A stretch of 64,000 nucleotides of DNA from Cupriavidus sp. IDO (GCF_000812465.1 NZ_JWMA01000106.1:45403-109402), one strand, 5' to 3'; shown: positions 35,739-44,641, numbered from the stretch's first letter. The notes: generated from the sequence alone by a model not told the origin. Program-made: numbers and translations.

Positions 35739-36752
35739 TCAGCTATCGGAGTTGATATGGGCGTCGGTGATGACCTTCTCCCAGCGTGTGACTTCGGTGC
35801 GCAAGCGCTCGGCCGATTTTTCAGGGGTGGTTGGCGGCAAGGCATAGACACCCTGCTTCAGAAACTGTGCCTTGACGTCGGGCATTGCCAGAATCCTGGC
35901 CAGCGCCGCATTCAGAAGCTCGACCACCGGCGCGGGCGTGCCGGCCGGTGCCAGCACGCCGAAGGTGGAGCTGACGTCCAGGGTGGGCATGCCGCTCTCT
36001 GCGGCAGCGGGCACGTCCGGCAGCATCGAGATACGCTTGGGTGCCGCCACGGCAAGCGCGCGCAACTGGCCTGCCTTGATGAACGGCTGCGCGGCCGGCA
36101 CCGTCTCCACCATCATGTTGACCTGCCCGCCCACCAGGTCTGTCATGGCGGGACCGCTGCCTTTATACGGCACATGGGTCATGTTGATATTTGCATCTTT
36201 CTTGAAGATCTCAGCCGCCATGCGCTGCGGCGCGCCGGCACCAGAAGAGGCGTAGTTAAGCTTGCCGGGATTGGCCTTGCCGTACCTGATCAGTTCCTGG
36301 AGCGTCTTGACCGGCACCTTCGGATTGACCACCACCACCAGTGGCACCGAGCCAACGACCATCACCGGGGCGAAATCCTTGATGATGTCGTAACGCAAGT
36401 GCCCTTTTTCCAGGGTGGCCATGGTTGCATGGGACGTCAGTGCGCCCATCAGCAACGTATAGCCGTCTGGCGCGCTGCGGGCGACCACTTCCGCGCCAAT
36501 ATTCCCGCCCGCGCCTCCCCGGTTGTCAACGACCACTTGCTGGCCCAGCATGTCGCCCAGCCGGGTGGCAACGATGCGGCCGATCACGTCCGTGGCGCCG
36601 CCCGGCGGATAAGGCACGACCAGCCGGATCGGCTTGTCCGGATAGGCCGCGAACGCGGCCGGGGCACTGGTGATAGCGGTCATGGCGGTGAGAGCCAGCA
36701 GCCCTGCCCGCAGCAGGGTGCGACGAGTCGCATTGATGATAGGGAAATCCAT
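35739..36752 (-). CDS. Bug (TctC-type) periplasmic solute receptor
   Basis: A 337-residue periplasmic receptor. It has a signal peptide (LLRAGLLALTAMTAITSAPAAFA) and family motifs AAYPDKPIRLVVPYPPGG and DNRGGAGGNIGAEVVARSAPDGYTLLMG. It is the first gene of the six-gene sugar-acid operon, so its ligand is probably the aldonate used by the downstream dehydratase. No TctA or TctB partner lies in this window. Confidence 0.9.
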   Translation of the reverse strand: MDFPIINATRRTLLRAGLLALTAMTAITSAPAAFAAYPDKPIRLVVPYPPGGATDVIGRIVATRLGDMLGQQVVVDNRGGAGGNIGAEVVARSAPDGYTLLMGALTSHATMATLEKGHLRYDIIKDFAPVMVVGSVPLVVVVNPKVPVKTLQELIRYGKANPGKLNYASSGAGAPQRMAAEIFKKDANINMTHVPYKGSGPAMTDLVGGQVNMMVETVPAAQPFIKAGQLRALAVAAPKRISMLPDVPAAAESGMPTLDVSSTFGVLAPAGTPAPVVELLNAALARILAMPDVKAQFLKQGVYALPPTTPEKSAERLRTEVTRWEKVITDAHINSDS

Positions 36753-36856
36753 GTCGTCTCCGGTCTCTTGTTGTCAGCGCACCCACAGCCGGGGATGCGT
36801 CATGCACGGAGTTTGACGAAGACGGAAGGCGAAAAAAAGCGATCCCCAGACCGATT

Positions 36857-36877
36857 AACCAAAAGATTATTTTGGTT
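36857..36877. promoter_or_regulatory. Candidate operator of the sugar-acid operon
   Basis: Perfect inverted repeat with arms AACCAAAA and TTTTGGTT and a 5-base spacer, 105 bases before the Bug start. It is AT-rich, unlike a terminator, and is followed on its strand by GC-rich sequence. Size and symmetry fit a dimeric repressor such as a GntR or LacI protein, but no such gene is adjacent. Confidence 0.5.
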
Positions 36878-36923
36878 CCGCGGCCCACAGCGCGGGCCAG
36901 AGGTGCGCCGGCGTGCTCGGCGA

Positions 36924-38378
36924 CTATGCTCGCTCCCGCCGTAGCACTTGGCCGGGCCGCGCGCCGCTGGACTTGCCATCGCGCCACACGACGCTGCCAT
37001 TGACAAGCACAGTATCAATGCCTAGGGCCGGTGCGATCGGCTTGGCAAATGACGCTCCCTCAGCAACTGTTTCGGGATTGAGAACGGTCAAGTCTGCGAA
37101 GGCCCCCTCCCGCACAACCCCACGGTCGGCGAGTCCGAAATTCCTGGCGGTCAGTCCGGTCATCTTATGGATCGCGGTCTCAAGCGAAAACAGGCCCAGC
37201 GACCGGCCGTAGTGGCCAAGAACACGTGGGAAGCTTCCCCAAAGACGCGGATGCGGAGAGTCGTCGTGGGGCAAGCCGTCCGAGCCGATCATCGTCTGGT
37301 CGAAGGCCAGTATGCGCTGCACATCCCGGTCGTCCATCATGTAGTAGATCGCACCGGCGGGGGACAGCCGGTCGACAACCTCTTCCTGTGTGCCACCGAG
37401 TTCGGCCATGATGTCGACCAGATCCTTGCCGGCATACTGGGGCAGGGGTTTTGACCATGTCACGGTCACCCGGGTCGCATTACGTGCGCGATGCGCGGAC
37501 AGAATGGTGGACGACGCCGGATAAGGATAGCAGTCGAGGCAAACCTCTTGCTTTTCCATGTGTTCAGCAATGAACTTCAGCGTTTCTGCGGAGCGGCCAT
37601 AATTATTGACGCCGACCAGCTTATGATGCGAGATGACGACCGGTACACCGACTTCGCGACCGATGCGGAAGGTCTCGGTCAATGATTGAATGATGTGGTC
37701 GCCCTCGTTTCGCATATGCGTGCAATAGACTCCGCCGTACTCGCGTAGCGGCTCGCATATTTCAATGACTTCTTCCGTTGGCGCCGCAATCGAAGGTTCG
37801 TAGAACAGCCCCGTTGACACGCCAATCGCGCCGGCGCGCATGGCTTCATCGACCAGTGCGCGCATGGCTGCGATTTCGTCCGGATTTGCCGGAAGGGAAA
37901 GATCGTTCATTGTCGCGACACGCAATGTCGTATGGCCAACCAGCATGGCGCAATTCGTTGCCGCGGGCTGAGCGCGCAACGCTTCCAGATACTCTGCAAA
38001 GTTGGCGAACCGAAACCACGGTCCGCTGTCATCGAGCAAGTTAAGCGGCGGGGTGACCGGATCGGGAATCTGCCGCGGCATCGGCGCCAGCGAAACGCCG
38101 CAATTGCCGCCGATCACGGTAGTGATGCCCTGGCTGACCTTAGGAGCCATGTCCCCGCCAGAGAGCAGCAGGCGGTCGTCATGCGTGTGCGCATCGATAA
38201 AACCAGGCGCCACCACAAGGCCAGACGCATCGATTTCCGTGGCTGCGCTGGCCCCCTGCAAATCGCCGATGCGCACAATACGGTCACCTTTGATACCCAC
38301 CTCGCCTGCATAACGTGGAGCTCCCGTTCCGTCGACAATCGAGGCATTGCGGATCAAGACATCATAACGCTCACTCAT
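36924..38378 (-). CDS. N-acyl-D-amino-acid deacylase (D-aminoacylase)
   Basis: A 484-residue amidohydrolase that removes the acyl group from N-acyl-D-amino acids. Zinc-site residues are seen as H64 and H66 (DAHTHDD), C93 (GGNCGVS), the His pair in YCTHMRNEG and ISHHKLVG and the Asp in IGSDGLPHD, all in the order of the Alcaligenes enzyme. GGAG precedes the ATG 38378. It is followed by a PLP enzyme for D-amino acids and a Bug receptor and probably belongs to D-amino-acid or N-acyl-D-amino-acid use. Family members vary in preference, so the acyl substrate is open. Confidence 0.9.
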   Translation of the reverse strand: MSERYDVLIRNASIVDGTGAPRYAGEVGIKGDRIVRIGDLQGASAATEIDASGLVVAPGFIDAHTHDDRLLLSGGDMAPKVSQGITTVIGGNCGVSLAPMPRQIPDPVTPPLNLLDDSGPWFRFANFAEYLEALRAQPAATNCAMLVGHTTLRVATMNDLSLPANPDEIAAMRALVDEAMRAGAIGVSTGLFYEPSIAAPTEEVIEICEPLREYGGVYCTHMRNEGDHIIQSLTETFRIGREVGVPVVISHHKLVGVNNYGRSAETLKFIAEHMEKQEVCLDCYPYPASSTILSAHRARNATRVTVTWSKPLPQYAGKDLVDIMAELGGTQEEVVDRLSPAGAIYYMMDDRDVQRILAFDQTMIGSDGLPHDDSPHPRLWGSFPRVLGHYGRSLGLFSLETAIHKMTGLTARNFGLADRGVVREGAFADLTVLNPETVAEGASFAKPIAPALGIDTVLVNGSVVWRDGKSSGARPGQVLRRERA

Positions 38379-38507
38379 CGGGTACTCCTTGGCATCGTCT
38401 TCATCAATTGTTTCGGAACCAGGCTGTGTGGTGATGCATCTCGTCGCGGGATCGGCGACACGATAAATGCATGTCGAAGTCGTACTCGCCGATCATCAGC
38501 ATGGCAG

Positions 38508-39623
38508 TCAGAGCAGAGCGCCGCGCGCCGCAATCGGCCAGAGGGCCTCAACTTTGTCGCCGCGCACGCACACCAGTTCGTCGTAGAGATTGACGGTAGG
38601 GTCGCAGTGGCCCGGCACGAGCATCAGCACGTCCCCCAGCGACACTGCGCTGGCATTGGCAGTAGCCAGGACGCCATGTTCGTCGGCAGCCTTCACATAG
38701 CGCAGGTCGGGCCGCTGCCAGACTCCGGGCATGCCCGAATCCACGCTCGACGCCTTCAGGCCGGCATCCACGATCGCGCGCTGCGGATCCGTTCGGCTCA
38801 TCACCGTCGTGCGCACGAACAATGCGTGCTCGAAGGGCACATCGCCCTCCCCGCGCTCGTTGTCACCGTAGTCGCGGTCCAGGAATATGTAGGATCCCGC
38901 CTGGAGTTCATTGAAGATGCCACTGTCACGTTCATGCAAGAACGTACCGGTGCCCGCGCCCGTGACACGCTCGACAGCGACGCCGCAGGCCTCGATGGCG
39001 TCGCGCGTCATGCGCGCAGCCTCGATAGCGTCATTAATGGCCGCTTTGCGTTGCTGCGGCGACCGCAGATGCTGGGCCGGCCCGTGGTAGCACTGCAGCC
39101 CGGCGAAGCGCAGGCCCGTGCTGCCAGCAATCTGCAGGGCAAGTTGCACGGCTTCGTCGCCCGGCGCCACACCGCAGCGGTTGGCGCCGACATTGACCTC
39201 GATGTAGACGTCGAGGGTGACGGCATGCGCCTGCGCCGATGCGCCCAGCGCCTGCACCTGCTGCGGATGATCGGCCAGCACCCCGATACGCGCCTTGCGT
39301 GCCAGCGGTGCAAGGTGGCGCAGCTTGGTGTCGCCTATCACCTGGTTCGTGACCAGGATGTCGCCAACTCCCGCTTCCACGAACACGGCAGCCTCGCTGA
39401 CCTTCTGGCAGCAGATGCCCACAGCGCCCAATGCGATCTGCCGCAAGGCGATCTCCGGACACTTGTGGCTCTTCGCGTGGGCACGCAGACGCACGTTTCG
39501 GCCGCGCAATGCGTCAGCCATTCGCTTGAGATTTCGCTCGAATGCATCCAGGTCGAGTACGAGCGCGGGTGTATCGATATCAGCGACGGGGTCGCCGGCT
39601 TGAGCTGCTTTCCAGGGACTCAC
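38508..39623 (-). CDS. DSD1/D-threonine-aldolase-family PLP enzyme
   Basis: A 371-residue fold-III (alanine-racemase-like) PLP enzyme of the D-threonine aldolase/3-hydroxy-D-aspartate aldolase/D-serine dehydratase group. The PLP lysine is K51 (RAHAKSHKCP) and the metal-binding motif VPGHCDPTVN marks the C-terminal domain. The start is a GTG at 39623 with AAAGGA upstream; the longer open frame has no ribosome-binding site. It probably cleaves or dehydrates a beta-hydroxy-D-amino acid. A 139-bp piece of it is duplicated at 11103-11241. It lies 11 bases after the Bug stop. Confidence 0.88.
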   Translation of the reverse strand: MSPWKAAQAGDPVADIDTPALVLDLDAFERNLKRMADALRGRNVRLRAHAKSHKCPEIALRQIALGAVGICCQKVSEAAVFVEAGVGDILVTNQVIGDTKLRHLAPLARKARIGVLADHPQQVQALGASAQAHAVTLDVYIEVNVGANRCGVAPGDEAVQLALQIAGSTGLRFAGLQCYHGPAQHLRSPQQRKAAINDAIEAARMTRDAIEACGVAVERVTGAGTGTFLHERDSGIFNELQAGSYIFLDRDYGDNERGEGDVPFEHALFVRTTVMSRTDPQRAIVDAGLKASSVDSGMPGVWQRPDLRYVKAADEHGVLATANASAVSLGDVLMLVPGHCDPTVNLYDELVCVRGDKVEALWPIAARGALL

Positions 39624-39634
39624 GGGGATTTCCT

Positions 39635-40603
39635 TTAATCGATCTTGGCACCGGAGAATTTCACGATCTTTGCCCACTTGGCCGTCTCGCGGCGGGAGAG
39701 TTCCAGGAACTCCTCAGGCGTGCTGGGCGCGATTTCCGCTCCCAGCATCTTGAATCGCTCTCGCACGGCGGGGCTGTCCAGAGCAATGCGAATCTCGCGG
39801 TTGAGGCGGGTAACGATGTCTTTGGGCATGTGGGCCGGGCCGACGATGCCTCCCCACGCCGACACCTCGAATCCGGGCACGGATTCGGCGATTGCGGGAA
39901 CGTCCGGATATGCAGCCAGGCGCTGCGCCGAGGAGACGCCAAGCGCCCGCGCCTTGCCCGCCTTGGCCATCGGTGCGGAAACCGGCGTGTTGATCATCAT
40001 GAGCTGTATGCCGCCGCCGATCAGGTCCGTGACGGCCGAAGTCGCCGCGCGATAGGGCACATGCAGCATGTTGACGCCCGTCATCGCCTTGAAGAGTTCG
40101 ACGCCCAGATGCGCCGTGGTGCCGTTGCCATCCGATCCAAAGGCCAGCTTGCCCGGATTCTTTTTCGCATAGGCGATCAGTTCGGGAATGGTCCTGACCG
40201 GCAAACTGTCGTTGACGATCATCATGTTAGACAGGCGCAGCGTGTTCGCGATCAGCGTCAGGTCCCTTTCGACGTCGTATGGCACCGATGGCAGCAGCGA
40301 TTTGTTGGTCGCCAGCGAGACGATATTGCCGTAAGCCAGCGTGTAGCCGTCGGGCGCGGACTTCACCAGCTCCATGGTGCCGATCACATAGGAACCACCA
40401 GGCTTGTTGTCAATCACGATGGACACGCCCAATTGCTGTGCCAGCTGTGGAGCAAGGGCCCGCATTAACGCATCCGGAGCACCACCGGGGGCCGACGGCA
40501 CAATCAGCCTGATCGGTTTGTCCGGATAAGCCGCGAACGCGGAAACCGGCAACGCTGCATACAGCGCTAACACAAACTTCACCAAAAAACGTCGGGGACT
40601 CAT
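39635..40603 (-). CDS. Bug (TctC-type) periplasmic solute receptor
   Basis: A 322-residue periplasmic receptor. ATG 40603 is preceded by GGAG with eight-base spacing and gives a signal peptide (FLVKFVLALYAALPVSAFA); the frame is open for 91 more codons but these read as non-coding. Motifs are YPDKPIRLIVPSAPGG and DNKPGGSYVIGTMELVKSAPDGYTL. It starts the unit Bug - DSD1-like gene, close to D-aminoacylase, so an N-acyl or free D-amino acid is a reasonable ligand, though Bug ligands are hard to predict. Confidence 0.9.
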   Translation of the reverse strand: MSPRRFLVKFVLALYAALPVSAFAAYPDKPIRLIVPSAPGGAPDALMRALAPQLAQQLGVSIVIDNKPGGSYVIGTMELVKSAPDGYTLAYGNIVSLATNKSLLPSVPYDVERDLTLIANTLRLSNMMIVNDSLPVRTIPELIAYAKKNPGKLAFGSDGNGTTAHLGVELFKAMTGVNMLHVPYRAATSAVTDLIGGGIQLMMINTPVSAPMAKAGKARALGVSSAQRLAAYPDVPAIAESVPGFEVSAWGGIVGPAHMPKDIVTRLNREIRIALDSPAVRERFKMLGAEIAPSTPEEFLELSRRETAKWAKIVKFSGAKID

Positions 40604-40691
40604 TGGGCCATCTCCTGTATGTGATTTGCGTTTTCGAGTCATTCCATCCGCTGCACCTGCGCTTCGCAGTTCCATGGTTATGGTTTGTGTT

Positions 40692-40727
40692 CTAGACAAA
40701 ATATACAGAACTGGATAGAATGTCAAC
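40692..40727. promoter_or_regulatory. Candidate operator shared with 44717-44752
   Basis: This 36-base stretch matches the strong inverted repeat at 44717-44752 at 24 of 36 positions by eye, with the outer CTAGACAA and the inner ATAT kept. It is an imperfect dyad (TAGACA near one end, TGTC near the other) 89 bases before the Bug start and 186 before the divergent TSUP gene. Confidence 0.5.
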
Positions 40728-40912
40728 CCAAGCAGGAAGTACGGAACAACTCGCGCCAGCCCCTTGCCCCAGAGCAAGGCGCAGCCGGAGGCCAATATGG
40801 ATTGCGGCCTGCAGACCACGGCGCTTCGCCGTTGGTTCATAAGGTCCCACGTCGCCAGGCTGGTCACTGCGGACACTCAGATGACGCCCCAATAGGAAAG
40901 AGGCCCTTACGC

Positions 40913-41668
40913 ATGGATCCGGTAATTTTGGTCGTGGCACTGGGAGCCATTGTTGCTGGCTTCGTACAAGGGCTTTCTGGCTTCGCCTTTGGTCTCACTG
41001 CAATGTCGTTCTGGGCGTGGTCGCTGGATCCCAGGCTGGCCGCGTCAATGGCGGTTTTTGGGGCGCTGACGGGGCAGATCATTGCCGTGGTAACCATGCG
41101 CAGAGGATTCAAACTGGGCAGGCTATTGCCTTTCCTGATCGGCGGCCTGGCTGGCATACCCGTTGGGGTCGCGATTCTCCCGTCGCTCGACCTTCAACTC
41201 TTCAAGGCCTTCCTCGGTACGTTCCTGGTGCTGTGGTGCCCGACGATGCTTGCCGTACGAAACCTGCCGAAGATCACGGCGGGCGGGAGGTTGGCCGACG
41301 GGATCGTGGGCGGCGTCGGCGGGATCATGGGTGGCATCGGCGGCTTTACCGGCACGATTCCCACACTGTGGTGCTCGTTGCGGGGATTCGACAAGGATGA
41401 ACAGCGTGCGATCATTCAGAACTTCAATCTCGCCTTGCTGCTTGTGACCATGGCCATCTACGTGGAAAAGGGCATCGTGACACGTGCCATGCTGCCGATG
41501 CTCGCAATCGTCGGGCCAGCGATGCTGATTCCCACTATCCTGGGCGCCCGGTTGTATGCCGGGATTTCGGAAGCGACCTTCCGCAAGATTGTGTTGAGCC
41601 TGCTCGCGGCATCCGGGGTCGCGTTGCTGACATCGTCGGTCCCGCATTTGCTTCAGCGTTTGGCGTAG
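40913..41668 (+). CDS. TSUP-family membrane exporter (TauE/SafE type)
   Basis: A 251-residue membrane protein with about eight helices of the sulfite exporter TauE/SafE (TSUP) family. Characteristic parts are IVAGFVQGLSGFAFGLTAMSFWAW (first pore helix) and VGGVGGIMGGIGGFTGTIPTLWCSLRG (repeat). Members export sulfite, sulfoacetate or other organosulfur anions. It starts at ATG 40913; the longer open frame upstream lies in the divergent promoter region. It is divergent from the Bug gene. The ligand could be a sulfur-containing or acidic product of the neighbouring D-amino-acid enzymes. Confidence 0.85.
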   Translation: MDPVILVVALGAIVAGFVQGLSGFAFGLTAMSFWAWSLDPRLAASMAVFGALTGQIIAVVTMRRGFKLGRLLPFLIGGLAGIPVGVAILPSLDLQLFKAFLGTFLVLWCPTMLAVRNLPKITAGGRLADGIVGGVGGIMGGIGGFTGTIPTLWCSLRGFDKDEQRAIIQNFNLALLLVTMAIYVEKGIVTRAMLPMLAIVGPAMLIPTILGARLYAGISEATFRKIVLSLLAASGVALLTSSVPHLLQRLA

Positions 41669-41762
41669 GGCTTTTGTCGCAGTCACGGCGAGGCCGTGGC
41701 ATTCGCGTGCCGGGATGGATGTCAGCCGAACTCGCAGGCTGACAGCACCCCGGCCCGCCTCC

Positions 41763-41891
41763 CATCTGGCCTTTGGCAATCATGTGCATGAGTTCGATGC
41801 CAGCCAAAAGAATGCTCGCGCAGCGAAAGTTCCTGAAGCCCAGCATCGGTCGAGTGAGGCGCCTGACGGCTCGGTGGTCCTGCTCGACGAT
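41763..41891 (-). pseudogene. IS6-family transposase C-terminal remnant
   Basis: The minus strand encodes IVEQDHRAVRRLTRPMLGF and LLAGIELMHMIAKGQ in one open frame, which is the C-terminal core of IS6-family transposases (the DDE-end region IVEQDHRAIKRRVRPMLGFK is diagnostic). About 43 codons are present; beyond MIAKGQM the sequence loses similarity. It begins directly at the stop codon of the gamma-glutamyltransferase gene, in the same frame. The remaining parts of the element, and its inverted repeats, are absent. Confidence 0.8.
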
Positions 41892-41894
41892 CGA

Positions 41895-43502
41895 TCAAAA
41901 TCCGACCGGGTAGCCATCCTTGCGGTGATCGCATGCCGCTACATAGCCGCCATTTTCCAGGCGCAGAGCCGCCTGGGCGCTGCCGAACTCGGTATCAAAG
42001 CGTTTGGCAACCGTGATCGGATGCCCGCGTGAGATCAGTCCTTCAGTCACCGCTTGCGGCATATTCCACTCGACGGTAACGCCATGGTTGTCGTCAAGTA
42101 CGCGCCAGCGCGGCGCATCGCTGGCCGCCTGCGGATTCAGCCCCTGATCGACCATGCGGGAGACCATCTGCAAATGACCCTGCGCCTGCATGGATCCGCC
42201 CATGAGGCCAAAGCTCATCAGCGGCCGGCCGTTTTGCATCAGGAACCCGGGGATGATGGTGTGGAATGGACGTTTTCCAGGCGCTACCTCGTTGGTATGG
42301 CCGTGGCGCAAGTTGAAGCCCCAGCCGCGATTTTGCAAGGCGATGCCGGTATTGGGCACGACCACGCCCGAACCAAAGCCCTTGAAGTTGGATTGAATAA
42401 ACGAAACCATCATGCCGTTGCGATCCGCCGTGGTCAGGTAGACGGTGCCGCCGCCAAGCGGCTTGCCGATGCGGGCCGGCGCTGCCCGCTCGGGGTCGAT
42501 CAACCTGGCGCGTTTTGCCAGATATGCCGGGTTGAGCAGGTCGGCCGCTGTGACTTCCGTCATGTGATCCACGTCGCCGACGTATTCATGCAAGTCGGCA
42601 AAGGCCAGTTTCATTGCCTCGATCTTCAGATGCATCGCCAGCGCGCTATCCTGATCCATGCTCTTCAGATCGAAATGCTCAAGCATGCCCAACGCCATTT
42701 GCGCCGCAATGCCTTGACCGTTAGGCCCGATCTCGTACAGTTCAACATCCCGGTAGCGGCTGCTGATCGGCTCGATCCAGTCCGCCTGATGCGCGGCGAG
42801 GTCGGCTTCCGTGATCGCGCCGCCGGTATTGCGCGCGTGGTCGGCAATCGCACGGGCCAGTTCGCCATGGTAGAAATCGTCGCCCTTGGTGCGCGCGATG
42901 CGCTCGAGTGCATGTGCCTGTCCCGGGCAAATGAAGCGCTCGCCCTGGAGCGGCGCCCGGCCTTTGGGGGCAAACGCTTCACGGTAGCCCGGCTGATCGA
43001 TCAGTTCGCCGACCTGTTTTTGCCACTGATTGTGGACATTGTGCGAAACCAGGTAGCCTTCACGCGCATAGCGCAGCGCCGGTTCGAACAGGTCTTCGAA
43101 CGGCAGGCTGCCAAAGCGCTCCCACACGGCGCGCCACGCTGAAACAGTGCCTGGCACGGTTACCGAGTCCCAGCCCCGCTTCGGCATCTCCTTGTATTTT
43201 GAAAAATACTCGCGCGTCCATGCGGCCGGTGCCCGGCCCGATCCGTTCAAACCGTGCAATGTGTTGCCATCCCAGATCAGCGCAAACGCGTCGCCGCCGA
43301 TACCGTTGTTGCACGGCTCGACCACAGCCAGGGCGATTGCCGTGGCAAGCGCCGCATCGACTGCATTGCCGCCGCGCAGCAGCATCTGCAAGCCGGCCGC
43401 GGAGGCAAGCGGCTGCGAAGTCGTCACGACGTTGTCGGCGACCAGCGGCAAACGCTGCGACGTGTAGGGGAAGGTCCAGAAAGCGCCTTGATTCGATTGC
43501 AT
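41895..43502 (-). CDS. Gamma-glutamyltransferase family enzyme, second copy
   Basis: A 535-residue Ntn-hydrolase of the gamma-glutamyltranspeptidase family. The probable self-cleavage nucleophile is T353 (GGGTVYLTTADRNG). Diagnostic parts are LQMLLRGGNAVDAALATAIALAVVEP, CNNGIGGDAFALIWDG and FGSGVVVPNTGIALQNRG. The start ATG 43502 has a poor Shine-Dalgarno (AAGACAAC), and the frame is open upstream, but the family begins here; no signal peptide is visible. Its stop codon is shared in frame with an IS6 transposase remnant, so the last residues may be altered. Only about 40% or less alike, by eye, to the copy at 14332, hence not a recent duplicate. Confidence 0.88.
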   Translation of the reverse strand: MQSNQGAFWTFPYTSQRLPLVADNVVTTSQPLASAAGLQMLLRGGNAVDAALATAIALAVVEPCNNGIGGDAFALIWDGNTLHGLNGSGRAPAAWTREYFSKYKEMPKRGWDSVTVPGTVSAWRAVWERFGSLPFEDLFEPALRYAREGYLVSHNVHNQWQKQVGELIDQPGYREAFAPKGRAPLQGERFICPGQAHALERIARTKGDDFYHGELARAIADHARNTGGAITEADLAAHQADWIEPISSRYRDVELYEIGPNGQGIAAQMALGMLEHFDLKSMDQDSALAMHLKIEAMKLAFADLHEYVGDVDHMTEVTAADLLNPAYLAKRARLIDPERAAPARIGKPLGGGTVYLTTADRNGMMVSFIQSNFKGFGSGVVVPNTGIALQNRGWGFNLRHGHTNEVAPGKRPFHTIIPGFLMQNGRPLMSFGLMGGSMQAQGHLQMVSRMVDQGLNPQAASDAPRWRVLDDNHGVTVEWNMPQAVTEGLISRGHPITVAKRFDTEFGSAQAALRLENGGYVAACDHRKDGYPVGF

Positions 43503-43651
43503 GTTGTCTTGATGTAAATAGCAGCCGACGCGAAGTCTGGCGGCGGCAAGCCGTTCAGCTAAGTCTGGCGGTTGAAAAAAAGTCGGCGCAATTAGGCGCT
43601 TTTCTCCGGGCAATTGGCATTGCGGGCAACGCGAAAAGACATCGACCCATA

Positions 43652-44641
43652 TCAATCCGCGACGATGTTCTGTCGCTTGGCGAGCGTCCTCCACCGCTCC
43701 ACGTCCTGCGCGATGGTGGTGGCGAACTGGGCCGGCGTGACGGGCCTGGCTTCGGCACCCTCTTGCAGAATCGCAGCCTTGATTTCGGGCTTGGACAAGA
43801 CAGCATTGACGGCGGCGTTCAGTTGGTTGACGATCGCCGGCGGCGTGCCGGCCGGGGCCAGCAGGCCCCACCAGAGTTCGAACTCGTACCCCGGCACCGC
43901 GCTGGACATGGGCATGAGTTCCGGCGCGATCGGGCTCGGCTTGAGGCTGGTAATGCCAATGGCGCGCACCTTGCCGGCGCGGACCATCGGCAGCAGCGAC
44001 GGGCCGGTGGAGATCAGCAACTGCGTCTGATTGCCCATCAGGTCGGTCAAGGCGGGGGGCATGCCGCGATACGGGATATGCGTGATGAGCAGGTTGCCGG
44101 CCATGGCCTTGAGCAGCTCGGTGCCGAACTGGTTGACGCCGCCAGGGCCGGACGAGGCGTAGTTGTACTTGCCTGGATTGGCGCGGATCGCGGCGATCAG
44201 TTCCTGCGGTGTCCTGGCGGGGAATGCGTTGTTGACGGCGACGATGAATGGCCCTCGCGCAAACATCGCCACCGGCGCGAAGCTTTTGACCGCATCGAAC
44301 GGTAGCTTGGCCTGCACCGCGGCATTGGTTGTCATGCTGGACGACACGGCGACCAGCGTGTACCCGTCCGGGGCGGACTTGGCGACCATGCCGGTGCCGG
44401 TATTGCCGCTGGCGCCGGGGCGGTTGTCGATGACGACGGCTTGCTTGAGCTCCTCGCCGATGCCCTTGGCGACGATGCGCGCGAAGATGTCGTTGGAGCC
44501 GCCGGGCGGATAGGGCACGACGATGGTGATGGGCTTGTCCGGATACCCGCCCCGCGCGAAGACCGTGCCGGACACCAGACCGGCAATTAGCGTGGCGGCG
44601 AACGCCACGCTACGGGAAACGGATGCGGATGCTGATTTCAA
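43652..44641 (-). CDS. Bug (TctC-type) periplasmic solute receptor
   Basis: A 329-residue receptor starting with TTG at 44641, with GGAGG just upstream (spacing of four). The signal peptide is SVAFAATLIAGLVSGTVFA; motifs are YPDKPITIVVPYPPGGSNDIF and DNRPGASGNTGTGMVAKSAPDGYTL. It precedes the gamma-glutamyltransferase gene by 149 bases on the same strand, so the two may form one unit. The strong inverted repeat at 44717-44752 lies 76 bases before its start. No TctA or TctB partner is present. Confidence 0.9.
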   Translation of the reverse strand: MKSASASVSRSVAFAATLIAGLVSGTVFARGGYPDKPITIVVPYPPGGSNDIFARIVAKGIGEELKQAVVIDNRPGASGNTGTGMVAKSAPDGYTLVAVSSSMTTNAAVQAKLPFDAVKSFAPVAMFARGPFIVAVNNAFPARTPQELIAAIRANPGKYNYASSGPGGVNQFGTELLKAMAGNLLITHIPYRGMPPALTDLMGNQTQLLISTGPSLLPMVRAGKVRAIGITSLKPSPIAPELMPMSSAVPGYEFELWWGLLAPAGTPPAIVNQLNAAVNAVLSKPEIKAAILQEGAEARPVTPAQFATTIAQDVERWRTLAKRQNIVAD

